Shown: in pieces, positions 25,812-35,217 of the stretch | Position numbering within the stretch: position 1 is the stretch's first letter | Layout of the letters: each line of letters begins with the position of its first letter | Assembly (NCBI GenBank): GCA_003170825.1 | Contig: PMYL01000059.1 | Location: 107,503-171,502, forward strand | Source: Acidobacteriaceae bacterium | Lineage (GTDB): Bacteria; Acidobacteriota; Terriglobia; Terriglobales; Acidobacteriaceae | Direction of reading: 5' to 3' | Length of the DNA: 64,000 nt | The notes under the pieces: model-generated | What the model was told of the DNA's origin: nothing | Database searches by the model: none | Seen by the model: the letters and a program-made list of their open reading frames with translations, nothing else | Made by a program: the position numbers and the translations under genes

Positions 25812-27143
25812 ATGAAACTCTGGACCTCAGGCGTTAACGCAATTTTGCTGCTCATTAGCCTTATCCTGTTGATGCCCCAGCCAGCAAATGCCATTCCAGC
25901 GTTTGCCCGCAAATACGGCGTCAAGTGTTACACCTGTCACACGGTTCCGCCGGCGTTGAACAAGAACGGCTATATGTTCAAGCGCCTCGGCTACCGCATG
26001 CCGCCGGACGAGATGGACGGGACCAAGCCCGCGCCCAAGATCACTGCACTGGACAAGGACATCAAGTTCAGACTCACCGACTCGCTGGCGTTGATTATGC
26101 AGGTCAGCGTCACGGACGAAAAGACCGTGGCCGACGCGGGCAGCACGACTTCGGCTTCCCCTGCCACTTCGTGCGGCAGCGATACAGCTTCGAGTTCCTC
26201 CTGCTCCAGCTTCAACCTGGACGAAGCCGCGCTGTTCCTGGTCGCCAACATGCCGGACACCGGCTTCTCCACGTTCGCCCACTATGAGCTCTACCAGGAC
26301 GGAGGGAACGGTCTGGAGCAGGGCTTTGGCGTTTGGACGGGTGGCCGCGCCAACAGCAGCTACTTCATCAAAGGCGGCATGATCCATATGCAGGAGGGCG
26401 AGGGAACGCGGGCAGCCATGTTCTATAACCTCTTCTCCGACCCCGCCTACACGCTAACCAACGTTGATCCCATCAGCTTCTCGCTCGATCAGCACCCGGT
26501 TGGCATCGACGTTGGCTACACGCACGCCTCGAACTACTTCAAGAATATCTTTGCCGTCTCGGCAAAAGTGACCAACGGGCTGAATGCGGACGGCAGTGAG
26601 ATACTTGGGGCCTCAACAAAGAGTTCCAAGGACGTGTGGGCCGATGCCGATTACTGGTTTGGCCCCGACGGCGGCGTCACGGTGATGATGTACCGGGGAT
26701 CAAAAGACCAGAATCAGAACTTCAGCCCGACGAATCAGTTCACTTATCGGCCGACCTTCTACCGGGTGGGCGCCTTTGGCAACTACCTGTTCTTCGACAA
26801 GCTGGACGTATTAGGCGGCTACATCCGCAGCCAGGACGACTGGCTGTGGACGCAGCCCGGCACGATGTCGCACTACATCGCAAATACCTATCGCGGCGAG
26901 GCGAACTACTACCTCAAGACGGGCACGGTGATCATGGCGCGGCTGGACCGGGGGACCTCGAGCATCGACCCGCAGCCGACCATGCATACACGGGCGTGGA
27001 GCATCGGCGGCGAACATGCCCTCACTTCCTTGGGCAACGTGGTGCTCCGAGCCGCTTATACTCAGGAGCACGATGGCGACCCGGTTGCCCTCGTGGGCAC
27101 CACCGATAAACTGTTCAAGCTGGATATCCGCTACATGTGGTAA
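25812..27143 (+). CDS. Cyc2-like outer-membrane fusion of monoheme cytochrome and porin
   Basis: A 443-residue protein. A signal peptide (cut after ANA, near residue 28) is followed at once by FARKYGVKCYTCH (haem site at residue 39) and PPALNKNGYMFKRLGYRMP, which closely follows the pattern of Cyc2-type proteins: a tiny one-haem domain that plugs a beta-barrel. From about residue 90 to the end there are alternating amphipathic strands rich in Tyr, Phe and Gly, ending FKLDIRYMW with a C-terminal aromatic residue as in outer-membrane barrels. It may pass electrons across the outer membrane. AGGAG lies nine bases before the ATG. First gene after the sigma-54 promoter. Confidence 0.75.
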   Translation: MKLWTSGVNAILLLISLILLMPQPANAIPAFARKYGVKCYTCHTVPPALNKNGYMFKRLGYRMPPDEMDGTKPAPKITALDKDIKFRLTDSLALIMQVSVTDEKTVADAGSTTSASPATSCGSDTASSSSCSSFNLDEAALFLVANMPDTGFSTFAHYELYQDGGNGLEQGFGVWTGGRANSSYFIKGGMIHMQEGEGTRAAMFYNLFSDPAYTLTNVDPISFSLDQHPVGIDVGYTHASNYFKNIFAVSAKVTNGLNADGSEILGASTKSSKDVWADADYWFGPDGGVTVMMYRGSKDQNQNFSPTNQFTYRPTFYRVGAFGNYLFFDKLDVLGGYIRSQDDWLWTQPGTMSHYIANTYRGEANYYLKTGTVIMARLDRGTSSIDPQPTMHTRAWSIGGEHALTSLGNVVLRAAYTQEHDGDPVALVGTTDKLFKLDIRYMW

Positions 27144-27155
27144 GGAGAGGCTGAA

Positions 27156-27563
27156 ATGCACAAGGGATTTCGCACCATGACGCTCGTCTGTCTCAGCGCG
27201 CCGTTGTTCCTGGCGGCGCAGAGCAGCAACGTAACGCTTCCGCAGGACAAGGGCTCCGACAAGATCAACGTCTCCGCTTATCCGCCGGATCAGCAGAAGG
27301 GGTACAAGGTGTTTTTGGACAAGTGTGCCAAGTGCCACACCATCGCGCGGCCCATTAACACGACCATGACCCTGCCGGAGTGGAGCCGCTATGTGAAGCG
27401 CATGATGCACAAGCCAAACTCGGGCATCAGCGACAGCCAGGGAAAGACGATCTACGAGTTCCTGGCCTACGACGAGGAGAACCGCAAGGACAAGAACCCG
27501 TCGGCGTTCTCCAAGTCGCTGAGCGACGAAGAGATTGAGAAGTTGAAGGCCCAGCAGCACTAG
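27156..27563 (+). CDS. Small periplasmic monoheme cytochrome c
   Basis: A 135-residue protein with a signal peptide (cut near AAQS, residue 22) and one haem site, CAKCH, near residue 57. The distal part has a methionine-rich stretch (RMMHKPNSG) that could supply the sixth ligand. Only 12 bases separate it from the porin-cytochrome, preceded by GGAGAGG, so the two are cotranscribed and may be partners: the porin haem at the outer membrane and this carrier in the periplasm. Exact class not recognised. Confidence 0.8.
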   Translation: MHKGFRTMTLVCLSAPLFLAAQSSNVTLPQDKGSDKINVSAYPPDQQKGYKVFLDKCAKCHTIARPINTTMTLPEWSRYVKRMMHKPNSGISDSQGKTIYEFLAYDEENRKDKNPSAFSKSLSDEEIEKLKAQQH

Positions 27564-27661
27564 AGCGTTGTGCCGCTCCGGCAGCCTTTTCTGAACGGGG
27601 CAAGGCTGTGTCGCCTTCCACCCCGGTGAGCAGCAGGCCCGTTCGCCGGGGCTTTGTCTTG

Positions 27662-27693
27662 CCGAAGCCGCTACCAGCGTGTAGCGGCTTCGG
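27662..27693 (+). promoter_or_regulatory. Intercistronic 13-bp stem-loop
   Basis: CCGAAGCCGCTAC and GTAGCGGCTTCGG form a perfect 13-bp stem with a six-base loop, with no T-run after it. It lies between the porin/cytochrome pair and the bc-type genes. It may protect the upstream message from 3-prime exonucleases or partly end transcription, giving more of the first two proteins. Confidence 0.45.
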
Positions 27694-27731
27694 GCTACAG
27701 TAGCTCAAGCAATCGGCAGAGCGGGGAATCC

Positions 27732-29579
27732 ATGCGCTATTCCATCACCGTCCCGGACCAGGAGTATTTCGACAGGAATATTCCCTGCCGCGCTGCCTGT
27801 CCGATCCATACGGAATGTGGCCGCTATGTGCAGGCTATCGGGATCTCCCGTGATGAGGAAGCGTATCTTCTGGCCCGCGCGCCCAATCCATTCGCTTACG
27901 TGCTGGGAAGAATTTGCGCGCACCCCTGCGAGGACAACTGCCGGCGCGGCAAGATCGACGAACCGATCGCCATTTGCGCGCTCAAGCGCTACGCCACCGA
28001 TCGCCACAACCTGGGCACCGGCCACGATCCGGCGCGAAAGAAATTGCCGCCCGCTCCCAAGCGTGAGAAGCGCATCGCCGTTGTGGGAGCCGGCGTCTGC
28101 GGCCTCACCTGCGCGCACGACCTGGCCCTGTTGGGGTACACGGTTGAAGTCTTTGAGTCCGCACCGGTCCCCGGCGGAATGCTCTACCTGGGCATTCCGC
28201 AGTTCCGCCTTCCGCGCGAAATCATCAAGATGGAGGTGGACAACATCCTGGCCATGGGCGTCACGCTGCGCACCCGCGTGACGCTGGGCCGCGACATCTC
28301 CTTCTCCGAGCTGCGCTCGAAGTTCGATGCGGTACTGCTGGCCACGGGGCTCAACAAGGGCCGTGAGTTGAACATTCCCGGCGCGCACCTGGCGGGCGTT
28401 TACAACGGCATAGATTTCCTGATCAACGTCAATCTGGGCTTCGAGATCGAGCTGGGCAAGCGGGTTGTTGTTGTGGGCGGCGGCAACGTGGCCATCGACG
28501 TGGCGCGCGCCGCCGTGCGCCTGGTGCAAGAAATGGCCCAGGAATCGGTAGATTCAGCCGCCGACGAAGAGGACAAGAGCCTTCAGCCAGCCCTGGACGC
28601 GGCCCGCATGGCGATGCGCTCGGGCGCCGAAGAAGTGGATATGGTCAGCCTCGAATCGCGCGCGCAGATGCCCGCATGGAAAGGCGAGGTGGACGAGGCC
28701 GAGCACGAGGGCATCGTGGTGGACAACGGCTGGGGGCCCAAGGAGATTGTGGGCGAGAACGGACAAGTAACCGGCCTGAAGGTGCGCCGCTGCCTGACGG
28801 TATTCGATGAGAGTGGCCGCTTCAATCCCGCCTTCAGCGATGAGGAAAAGATTATCCCCTGCGACAGCGTGATCCTGGCCATCGGCCAGCAGGCAGACCT
28901 CTCTTTCCTCAGTGGCGAAGAGGGAGTGCAGGTGACGCCTCGCGGAATTCTCAAGATCGACGAGAACCTGATGACGACTGCTCCCGGCGTCTTTGCCGGC
29001 GGTGACGTAGCCTTCGGGCCGCGCATCCTGGTCGAAGCCGTTGCCAATGGACACAAGGCGGCGCGCTCCATTCACGTCTACCTCAACGGCAAGACGAAGA
29101 AGACGGTGCTGAGCCGCTTTCGCATCCTGCCCAACTGGGAGATGCCACGCGGATTTCTCTCCATTCCGCGCCAGAAGATGCCCGTGTTGGCAGCCAACCG
29201 CCGCATCGGAATTGCCGAGGTCGAACTGGGCTTTGACGAGGAACAGGGCCGCGCCGAAGGGCTGCGCTGCCTCAACTGCCAGGTGAATACGATTTTCGAC
29301 GGCTCGAAGTGCATCCTCTGCGCCGGCTGCGTGGATGTATGCCCGGAGAATTGCCTGCGCCTGGTGGACCTGGTTCAGGTGAGCGGCGATCAGCGCTATG
29401 ATGCGCTGATTCAAAATCGCTACGGGGTGATCGGCGCCGAACTCAAGGCCGGCCAGGCGGGGGCCATCATCAAGAACGAAGAGAAGTGCATTCGCTGCGG
29501 CCTCTGCGCCGAGCGGTGCCCAACCGGGGCCATTACCATGGAGGCCCTGGAGCAGCAGGAGCGGGAAGTCTTTGAGTAG
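27732..29579 (+). CDS. GltD-like NAD(P)/FAD oxidoreductase with additional 4Fe-4S domains
   Basis: A 615-residue protein. The N-terminus has the cysteine pattern of GltD-type subunits (CRAACPIHTECG, then CAHPCEDNC). Two dinucleotide folds follow: FAD (VVGAGVCGLTCA, GGMLYLGIPQFRLP) and NAD(P) (VVVVGGGNVAIDVARAA), then GVFAGGDVAFG. The C-terminal 100 residues add ferredoxin-type clusters (CLNCQ, CILCAGCVDVCP near 525, CIRCGLCAERCP near 585). It lies 12 bases before the Rieske gene in a bc operon. It should exchange electrons between NAD(P)H and FeS partners on the cytoplasmic side; link to the bc complex is inferred from position. Confidence 0.85.
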   Translation: MRYSITVPDQEYFDRNIPCRAACPIHTECGRYVQAIGISRDEEAYLLARAPNPFAYVLGRICAHPCEDNCRRGKIDEPIAICALKRYATDRHNLGTGHDPARKKLPPAPKREKRIAVVGAGVCGLTCAHDLALLGYTVEVFESAPVPGGMLYLGIPQFRLPREIIKMEVDNILAMGVTLRTRVTLGRDISFSELRSKFDAVLLATGLNKGRELNIPGAHLAGVYNGIDFLINVNLGFEIELGKRVVVVGGGNVAIDVARAAVRLVQEMAQESVDSAADEEDKSLQPALDAARMAMRSGAEEVDMVSLESRAQMPAWKGEVDEAEHEGIVVDNGWGPKEIVGENGQVTGLKVRRCLTVFDESGRFNPAFSDEEKIIPCDSVILAIGQQADLSFLSGEEGVQVTPRGILKIDENLMTTAPGVFAGGDVAFGPRILVEAVANGHKAARSIHVYLNGKTKKTVLSRFRILPNWEMPRGFLSIPRQKMPVLAANRRIGIAEVELGFDEEQGRAEGLRCLNCQVNTIFDGSKCILCAGCVDVCPENCLRLVDLVQVSGDQRYDALIQNRYGVIGAELKAGQAGAIIKNEEKCIRCGLCAERCPTGAITMEALEQQEREVFE

Positions 29580-29591
29580 GGGAGCACGGAA

Positions 29592-30053
29592 ATGAATCGA
29601 CGAGAGTTTTTCAAGTTCAGTTGGGGAGCGGTAGGCATTGCCGCGCTCTGTTCTGCGGTTGGGATCAGCCTGGCAGCCGTGGTCCGCTTCCTGATGCCGA
29701 GTGTCTTTTATGAGCCGCCGCAGACTTTCAAGATCGGCGAACCTGGCGACTTTCCCTTCGGACCCCCTACATTCCTCGTTGACGAAAAGATCTTTGTCTT
29801 TCGCGATCGCGACAAGGGATTTGCCGCGGCCAGCGCAGTCTGTACTCACCTGGGCTGCACGGTCGCGCACTTCTCTAGCGATCAGAAGTTCCATTGCCCG
29901 TGCCATGGCAGCGTCTTTGCCGCCGACGGCTCGGTGCAGCACGGTCCCGCGCCCCGCGCTCTGGATTGGTTTGAAGTAACGCAGGCTCGCGATGGGCAGC
30001 TTCGCGTCGACAAGGACAAGGTAGTGCCGCCCACTTACCGGTTGATGGTGTAA
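29592..30053 (+). CDS. Rieske 2Fe-2S protein of a bc-type complex
   Basis: A 153-residue Rieske protein. The N-terminus NRREFFKF with a following hydrophobic helix looks like a Tat-type anchor. The two cluster-binding loops are CTHLGC near residue 83 and CPCHGS near residue 101, followed by the GPAPRAL segment typical of the family. It oxidises quinol at the outer face of the inner membrane and passes an electron to a cytochrome. Two bases separate it from the cytochrome b gene. Confidence 0.95.
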   Translation: MNRREFFKFSWGAVGIAALCSAVGISLAAVVRFLMPSVFYEPPQTFKIGEPGDFPFGPPTFLVDEKIFVFRDRDKGFAAASAVCTHLGCTVAHFSSDQKFHCPCHGSVFAADGSVQHGPAPRALDWFEVTQARDGQLRVDKDKVVPPTYRLMV

Positions 30054-30055
30054 CG

Positions 30056-31342
30056 ATGAATCTGATTCGCGAAATCTGGCAATCGATCGTGCGGCGGGAT
30101 CCGCTGTCCACCGACAAGGGAAAGTCCGAACTGGTCTTTCTCAATGTGTGGCTGCATATCCATCCTGCCAAGGTGAAAAAAGAGAATCTGAAGTTCAGGC
30201 ACACTTTTTACCTGGGCTTCATCACCTTCTTTCTCTTTCTCATCTTGCTCACCACCGGCATTGCGCTGATGGTCTACTATCGGCCCTATCCGCCGCAGGC
30301 TTACCAGGACATGAAGGACCTTCAGTATGTCGTCTTTATGGGGCCTTTCCTCAGGAACATGCACCGCTGGGCGGCGCACGGCATGGTGATCTGCGTCTTC
30401 CTGCATATGTGCCGGGTCTTCTACACCAGCTCCTATAAGAAGCCGCGCCAGTTCAACTGGGTGATCGGCGTTCTGCTGCTGCTGCTCACACTGGGCCTGT
30501 CCTTCACCGGCTATCTGTTGCCCTGGGATCAACTGGCCTACTGGGCGATCACGGTGGGAACCAACATCGGCAGTTACGCCCCGCTGGTAGGCGGCCAGGT
30601 GCGCGAGCTGCTGCTCGGCGGCCACAGTGTCGGAGAGGCCGCGCTGCTGCGTTTCTACGTGCTGCACGTGGCTGTGCTGCCTTCGCTCATGATTCTGCTT
30701 ACCATCGTTCACTTCTGGCGGGTCCGCAAGGATGGCGGGCTCTCGCGACCCATCTGGAAGTTGAACTCCAAAAAGATTGAGACACTGGTCACCATCGGCG
30801 CGCCCGCAGAAGTTGCGCCTCTGCAAGTGGCAGCAGCGTCGAAGGACAAGACCTATGGCCTGATGGAAGTTGTCACCGGCAAGCCCATCTTTGAAACCGT
30901 CACCCCCGAAGAGGAAGAGGATACGGTCTTCTCCTATCCCTATGCCTTTGTTCGCGAGGCCGTCGTGCTGATGGCCACGGTCACCACCATCATGGCGATG
31001 TCGCTGTTCCTGAACGCGCCGCTTGAGGAACTGGCCAATCCGGCCAAGACACCCAATCCCGCCAAGGCGCCGTGGTATTTTCTGGGGCTGCAGGAGCTGG
31101 TCAGCCACTCCGCCCTGCTGGGCGGCGTGGTGGCGCCGGCCCTGATGGTGCTGGCGCTGCTTGCCATTCCTTATCTTGACAGGAACACCAGCCGCAACCT
31201 CGCCGACCGAAAGTTGATTCTCTGGCTCTTCACGATTTTTGTAGTCGCCAACCTGGCCCTGATCGTCGTGGGAACTTTCTTCCGCGGACCGGGCTGGGCG
31301 CTGGTTCCACCATGGGTACACGTTGTCGCGGGGGCTGAATAA
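30056..31342 (+). CDS. Cytochrome b subunit of a bc-type complex
   Basis: A 428-residue membrane protein with eight or so membrane segments. Haem b ligand histidines are in HRWAAHG (near residue 102) and [10 protein letters not shown], and in [21 protein letters not shown] (about 203 and 217). The C-terminal segment carries [11 protein letters not shown], a variant of the quinol-oxidation PEWY motif region, and further membrane helices as in cytochrome b6 plus subunit IV fused together. It is the quinone-reactive core of the complex. The stop shares one base with the next start (TAATG). Confidence 0.93.
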   Translation: MNLIREIWQSIVRRDPLSTDKGKSELVFLNVWLHIHPAKVKKENLKFRHTFYLGFITFFLFLILLTTGIALMVYYRPYPPQAYQDMKDLQYVVFMGPFLRNMHRWAAHGMVICVFLHMCRVFYTSSYKKPRQFNWVIGVLLLLLTLGLSFTGYLLPWDQLAYWAITVGTNIGSYAPLVGGQVRELLLGGHSVGEAALLRFYVLHVAVLPSLMILLTIVHFWRVRKDGGLSRPIWKLNSKKIETLVTIGAPAEVAPLQVAAASKDKTYGLMEVVTGKPIFETVTPEEEEDTVFSYPYAFVREAVVLMATVTTIMAMSLFLNAPLEELANPAKTPNPAKAPWYFLGLQELVSHSALLGGVVAPALMVLALLAIPYLDRNTSRNLADRKLILWLFTIFVVANLALIVVGTFFRGPGWALVPPWVHVVAGAE

Positions 31343-32733
31343 TGGAACGCAGACTACAACAGCTTTTCTTTGCGCTCAGTCTTCTTGCGCTGGCTCTGAT
31401 CCTGGCGGCGGGCTGGCAGGCCAACACGCCATCGTGGAAGACCTATCAACGAAGCTTTTTGCAGATTGAGGCGCAAGGCGAGCCGAACGCGGTCACCAAG
31501 GCCGCCGTTCTGGCCACGCCGCCCGAGATCCGCCAGGTGCTGCTCCCTGGCCTGCAGCGCGTGGACCGCTGCACCACGTGCCATCTGGGCGTGGAAGACC
31601 CCACCATGAAGAATGCGTCGGAGCCCTTCCGCTATCACGCCGAATTGGGACCGCACGTTCCCTCCAGGTTCGGCTGCACCATCTGCCACGGCGGTCAGGG
31701 GCTGGCCACAGACAAGGAGGGCGCGCACGGCAACGTCGCATTCTGGCCAAACCCCCTGCTTTCCAAGGACTACATCCGCGCCTCCTGCGGCCGCTGCCAC
31801 AAGGAAGGCGACGTGCCCGGCGTGCCGGAGTTGACTGAGGGCCGGCGCCTCTTTGAAACCCAGGGCTGCCGCGGTTGCCACAAGCTCAATGGCGTGGGCG
31901 GAAGCATCGGCCCCGACCTCACTGGGGAAGGCGCCAACCGCCGCTCTCCCGACTGGCTTGAGCACCACTTCCTCGACCCCAATGCGGTCTCCACCGGCTC
32001 CGCCATGCCCAACTTGCATTTCACCAAAGAGCAGGCGCGCGACCTCACCTATTTCATGCTCGCCCTCACCAACGAAGAGATGGGAAGCTACTTCTCAAGC
32101 GTGCGCCTGATTCCCAGTCCGGAATATGGCCGGCAATTGTTTGTCGAGAAAGACTGTCTGGCTTGTCATGCCGTTGGCGGAGCAGGAGCAAAGACTGCTC
32201 CCGACCTGCTCGGCGTGACCAAGCGCCACTCGACCGAATGGCTCGACGAACAACTGGTGAATCCCGAGCTTGTGTATCCGGGTAGCTCCATGCCGGAGTA
32301 CGATCTTGAGACCAATGCCCGCAAGGCGCTTGTAGCCTTCCTGGCAACCGCGACTCCGGAAGATGTGCAGTTGATCCTGTCGAAGAAGACCCGGACGATG
32401 ACACCCGAGGATGTCGCCATCGAAGCGGGCAAGCAGGACTTCGCGCGCTTCGGATGCGTGGGCTGTCATGGGACGGAACTGCAAGGGGGCGTGGCCAATC
32501 CCAACGCCCAGGGCGGCGAGGTGCCGTCGCTGCTGCACGTCTCCGCCGACTACACCAAGGACGAGGTCATCGCGATCATTCGCAACGGCAGGGTGCCCCC
32601 GATGGACAATGCCGCCGGACCGGCTCCGCCGCTTTACATGCCCGCGTGGAAGCACGTATTGAGCGACGAAGACATCAACCGAATTGCTGATTACCTTTGG
32701 TCGAAACAGGAGAAGAATAAAGATGCCTGGTAG
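31342..32733 (+). CDS. Hexaheme membrane-anchored cytochrome c
   Basis: A 463-residue protein with one N-terminal membrane anchor (residues 7-22) and six CxxCH sites: CTTCH 76, CTICH 112, CGRCH 148, CRGCH 175, CLACH 272 and CVGCH 371. The later three belong to cytochrome c-like folds of about 90 residues, suggesting tandem duplication; the first three are more closely spaced. It takes the place of cytochrome c1 in this complex and offers a long periplasmic haem wire. It overlaps the cytochrome b gene by one base. Confidence 0.9.
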   Translation: MERRLQQLFFALSLLALALILAAGWQANTPSWKTYQRSFLQIEAQGEPNAVTKAAVLATPPEIRQVLLPGLQRVDRCTTCHLGVEDPTMKNASEPFRYHAELGPHVPSRFGCTICHGGQGLATDKEGAHGNVAFWPNPLLSKDYIRASCGRCHKEGDVPGVPELTEGRRLFETQGCRGCHKLNGVGGSIGPDLTGEGANRRSPDWLEHHFLDPNAVSTGSAMPNLHFTKEQARDLTYFMLALTNEEMGSYFSSVRLIPSPEYGRQLFVEKDCLACHAVGGAGAKTAPDLLGVTKRHSTEWLDEQLVNPELVYPGSSMPEYDLETNARKALVAFLATATPEDVQLILSKKTRTMTPEDVAIEAGKQDFARFGCVGCHGTELQGGVANPNAQGGEVPSLLHVSADYTKDEVIAIIRNGRVPPMDNAAGPAPPLYMPAWKHVLSDEDINRIADYLWSKQEKNKDAW

Positions 32734-32808
32734 CACGCGCGCTGCCACCGCACCAATAGCGAAAGCTGCGCGCCAGAGAAGAACGTGCCAATCGGCAACG
32801 AGGTTCCT

Positions 32809-35115
32809 GTGAAGCCATCTGTCCTGTTTCTATCTTCAGCCGTGGCGGCTCTGCTGACGGGAGCCGTCATCGCGGCCGCCACAGCCGCCCAGGCGCCGTC
32901 TCCTGAAACCGGCAGCTACCCCGCGCCATCCAACCTCAAGGTGCTTCCGAAGGGCCTGACCGGGCAACAGGTCCACGACATCATGGAGCAATGGGCCGCC
33001 GCCCTGGGCACAGATTGCAACTCCTGTCACGCCGAGGACCCCAACAACCTCGGTTCCAACGACCGCCCGCAGCTCAACTTCGCCGACGATTCCAAACCGG
33101 TGAAGGCCGTGGCTCGCACCATGTATTCGATGACCGAGGAGATCAACAAGAGTTACTTGGCCAGGATCTACAGCACCGGTGACCCGGTGACCTGCGGTAC
33201 CTGCCATCGCGGCCACCTTGGTCCCGAGCCATTCGTCATCCCATCCGATAAGTTACGGCCTGTGTCCCAAGGCCCTGCGCACTCCGGCGAAAATCAACCT
33301 TCGCGCGAGCGCAGAGGCGCGGTCGAGAATGTGGCTTACGCTTCGCCGCTCGAGGTTCTGCTGTCGGCGGATGGCGCGCGGCTTTATGTTCTGTGCCAGG
33401 ATAGCGAAGAGGTGCGGGTGCTGGATGCGGCCAGCTACGCGGTGATCAGGAACATCGCTGTGGGGCATGTGCCGCGCGGGTTTTCGTTTTCGCCTGACGG
33501 CGCGCGGCTGTTTGTGACCAACTCATGGGACGACACGCTCTCTGTCATCGATACGAGCACGCTGGCGGTGGTGGCGACGTGGCCGGTGGGCGCGGAGCCG
33601 TCGAGCGTGGTGGAGGATCGGGCGGGCAAGCGGCTGTTTGTGGCCAATCGCATCTCGAACGATGTGGCCGTGCTGAATGCCCAGACCGGCGTGGAAGAGA
33701 AGCGGCTGCTGGCCGGGCGCGGATCGAGCTATCTCGAGCTTTCGCCCGATGGAAGCCGTATTTACGCGACACATGTGTATCCGAATTCGTCTCCGCTGCG
33801 GACGGGACTGGAGAACCGCACGGTACCGGAGTCGGAGATCACGGTGATCGATGTGGCCCGCGCGGTGGTGGTGGACCGCATGCCGCTCCATGCGATTGCC
33901 GGCGTCTTTCATCTGGCGTTCTCAGCCGATGGGCGGCTGGGCGTGGCAGCCGAATACCACCCCAAGAATCTTATACCGTTGGCGCACCTGGAACACGGCG
34001 GCGCATTCGAAGATACGATTATGGTATTTGGCGCGGACGTGGGAAAGACTGTGGAGGTGCCGCTGGATGAATTGGAGCGCTATGCTTCGCAGCCGTTCGG
34101 CGTGGCGATTGCGCCGGACAAGTCGCGCATTTACGTCACCAGCGGCGGCTCGGAGATTGTGACGGTAATCGATGTGCCGCGGCTGCTGCGCTTCATTCAT
34201 GCGCACCCTGCGCCTTTTGTGCAGGATCTTTCGGCCAGCGCAAACTACGTGGTGGCGCGCATCGCAGTGGGACGCAATCCGCGCGGGCTAACGCTGTCAC
34301 GCGACGGACGCAGGCTGTTTGTGGCCAATCGCCTCGAAGATACGCTGAGCGTGATCGACACGCGCACCAACCGCGTGGCCTCGACAATCAAGCTGGCCGG
34401 TCCGAAGTTCGTCTCCGCCCTGCGTCACGGCGAACAGACTTTTTATTCCGCACGGCAATCGTTCCAGGGCCAGATCGGCTGTGCCAACTGCCACATCGAT
34501 TCTACTTTCGACGGTCTTGAATGGAACCTGGAACCCGACGGCTTCGGTCGCAACATTGTGGACAACAAGTTGCTCGAGGGCGTCAAGAACACCGAGCCCT
34601 ATAAGTGGAACGGCGGCAATCCCGACATTCCGACCGAGTGCGGGCCGAGGACGGAAAAGTACTTCTGGCGCTCGGAGCAGTACGACAACCTCACGCTTGC
34701 CGACCTGACGATTTACATCCGCAATTTGCCGACCAGGCCCAACCGCTGGAAGCTGCCCGGCCGCGAGATGACGCCGGCCCAGGAGCATGGCAAGGCGATC
34801 TTTGAGCGAGCGGTGGACAAGTTCCAAAAGCCGATTGCGGAGTACAACCGCTGCTCCTATTGCCACAGCGGACCCAAGGGCACCAACCAGAAAATCTTCG
34901 ACGTGGGGACGCGCAAACCCACCGACAATACAGGCATTCTGAAGTCGGCGCCGTTGACCAACATTGCTCTCACGGCGCCTTACCTGCACGACGGCTCGGC
35001 GCGGACGCTGGAAGAGATTTGGACCGTCTACAACCCGGACGACAAGCACGGGCGCACGAACGACCTGACCAAGGATGAACTCAACGATCTGATTGAGTAC
35101 CTCAGAACTCGATAA
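32809..35115 (+). CDS. Tetraheme fusion: reaction-centre-type cytochrome, YVTN propeller and MauG/CCP-like domain
   Basis: A 768-residue exported protein. After the signal peptide (cut near ATAAQA) comes a domain of the photosynthetic reaction centre cytochrome family common in acidobacteria (CNSCH 70, CGTCH 128, MTEEINKSYL). Residues about 170-540 are YVTN-type propeller blades (GHVPRGFSFSPDGARLFVTN, DTLSVIDT repeats). The last part has CANCH (558) and CSYCH (681) in a dihaem peroxidase/MauG-like fold. GTG 32809 is preferred, with GAGG five bases upstream and a normal signal; GTG 32785 adds eight residues. Last gene of the operon; role probably in periplasmic electron delivery or peroxide handling. 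Confidence 0.85.
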   Translation: MKPSVLFLSSAVAALLTGAVIAAATAAQAPSPETGSYPAPSNLKVLPKGLTGQQVHDIMEQWAAALGTDCNSCHAEDPNNLGSNDRPQLNFADDSKPVKAVARTMYSMTEEINKSYLARIYSTGDPVTCGTCHRGHLGPEPFVIPSDKLRPVSQGPAHSGENQPSRERRGAVENVAYASPLEVLLSADGARLYVLCQDSEEVRVLDAASYAVIRNIAVGHVPRGFSFSPDGARLFVTNSWDDTLSVIDTSTLAVVATWPVGAEPSSVVEDRAGKRLFVANRISNDVAVLNAQTGVEEKRLLAGRGSSYLELSPDGSRIYATHVYPNSSPLRTGLENRTVPESEITVIDVARAVVVDRMPLHAIAGVFHLAFSADGRLGVAAEYHPKNLIPLAHLEHGGAFEDTIMVFGADVGKTVEVPLDELERYASQPFGVAIAPDKSRIYVTSGGSEIVTVIDVPRLLRFIHAHPAPFVQDLSASANYVVARIAVGRNPRGLTLSRDGRRLFVANRLEDTLSVIDTRTNRVASTIKLAGPKFVSALRHGEQTFYSARQSFQGQIGCANCHIDSTFDGLEWNLEPDGFGRNIVDNKLLEGVKNTEPYKWNGGNPDIPTECGPRTEKYFWRSEQYDNLTLADLTIYIRNLPTRPNRWKLPGREMTPAQEHGKAIFERAVDKFQKPIAEYNRCSYCHSGPKGTNQKIFDVGTRKPTDNTGILKSAPLTNIALTAPYLHDGSARTLEEIWTVYNPDDKHGRTNDLTKDELNDLIEYLRTR

Positions 35116-35217
35116 AAGGGCCGCGGTAAGGCGTCGATCCTCACCGGTCAGGAGGCTTGGAATTTGACTTTCAGCCTTTTGTGTTTTGCCGGCGAAACTG
35201 CAAGCGTAGTGCAGGTT

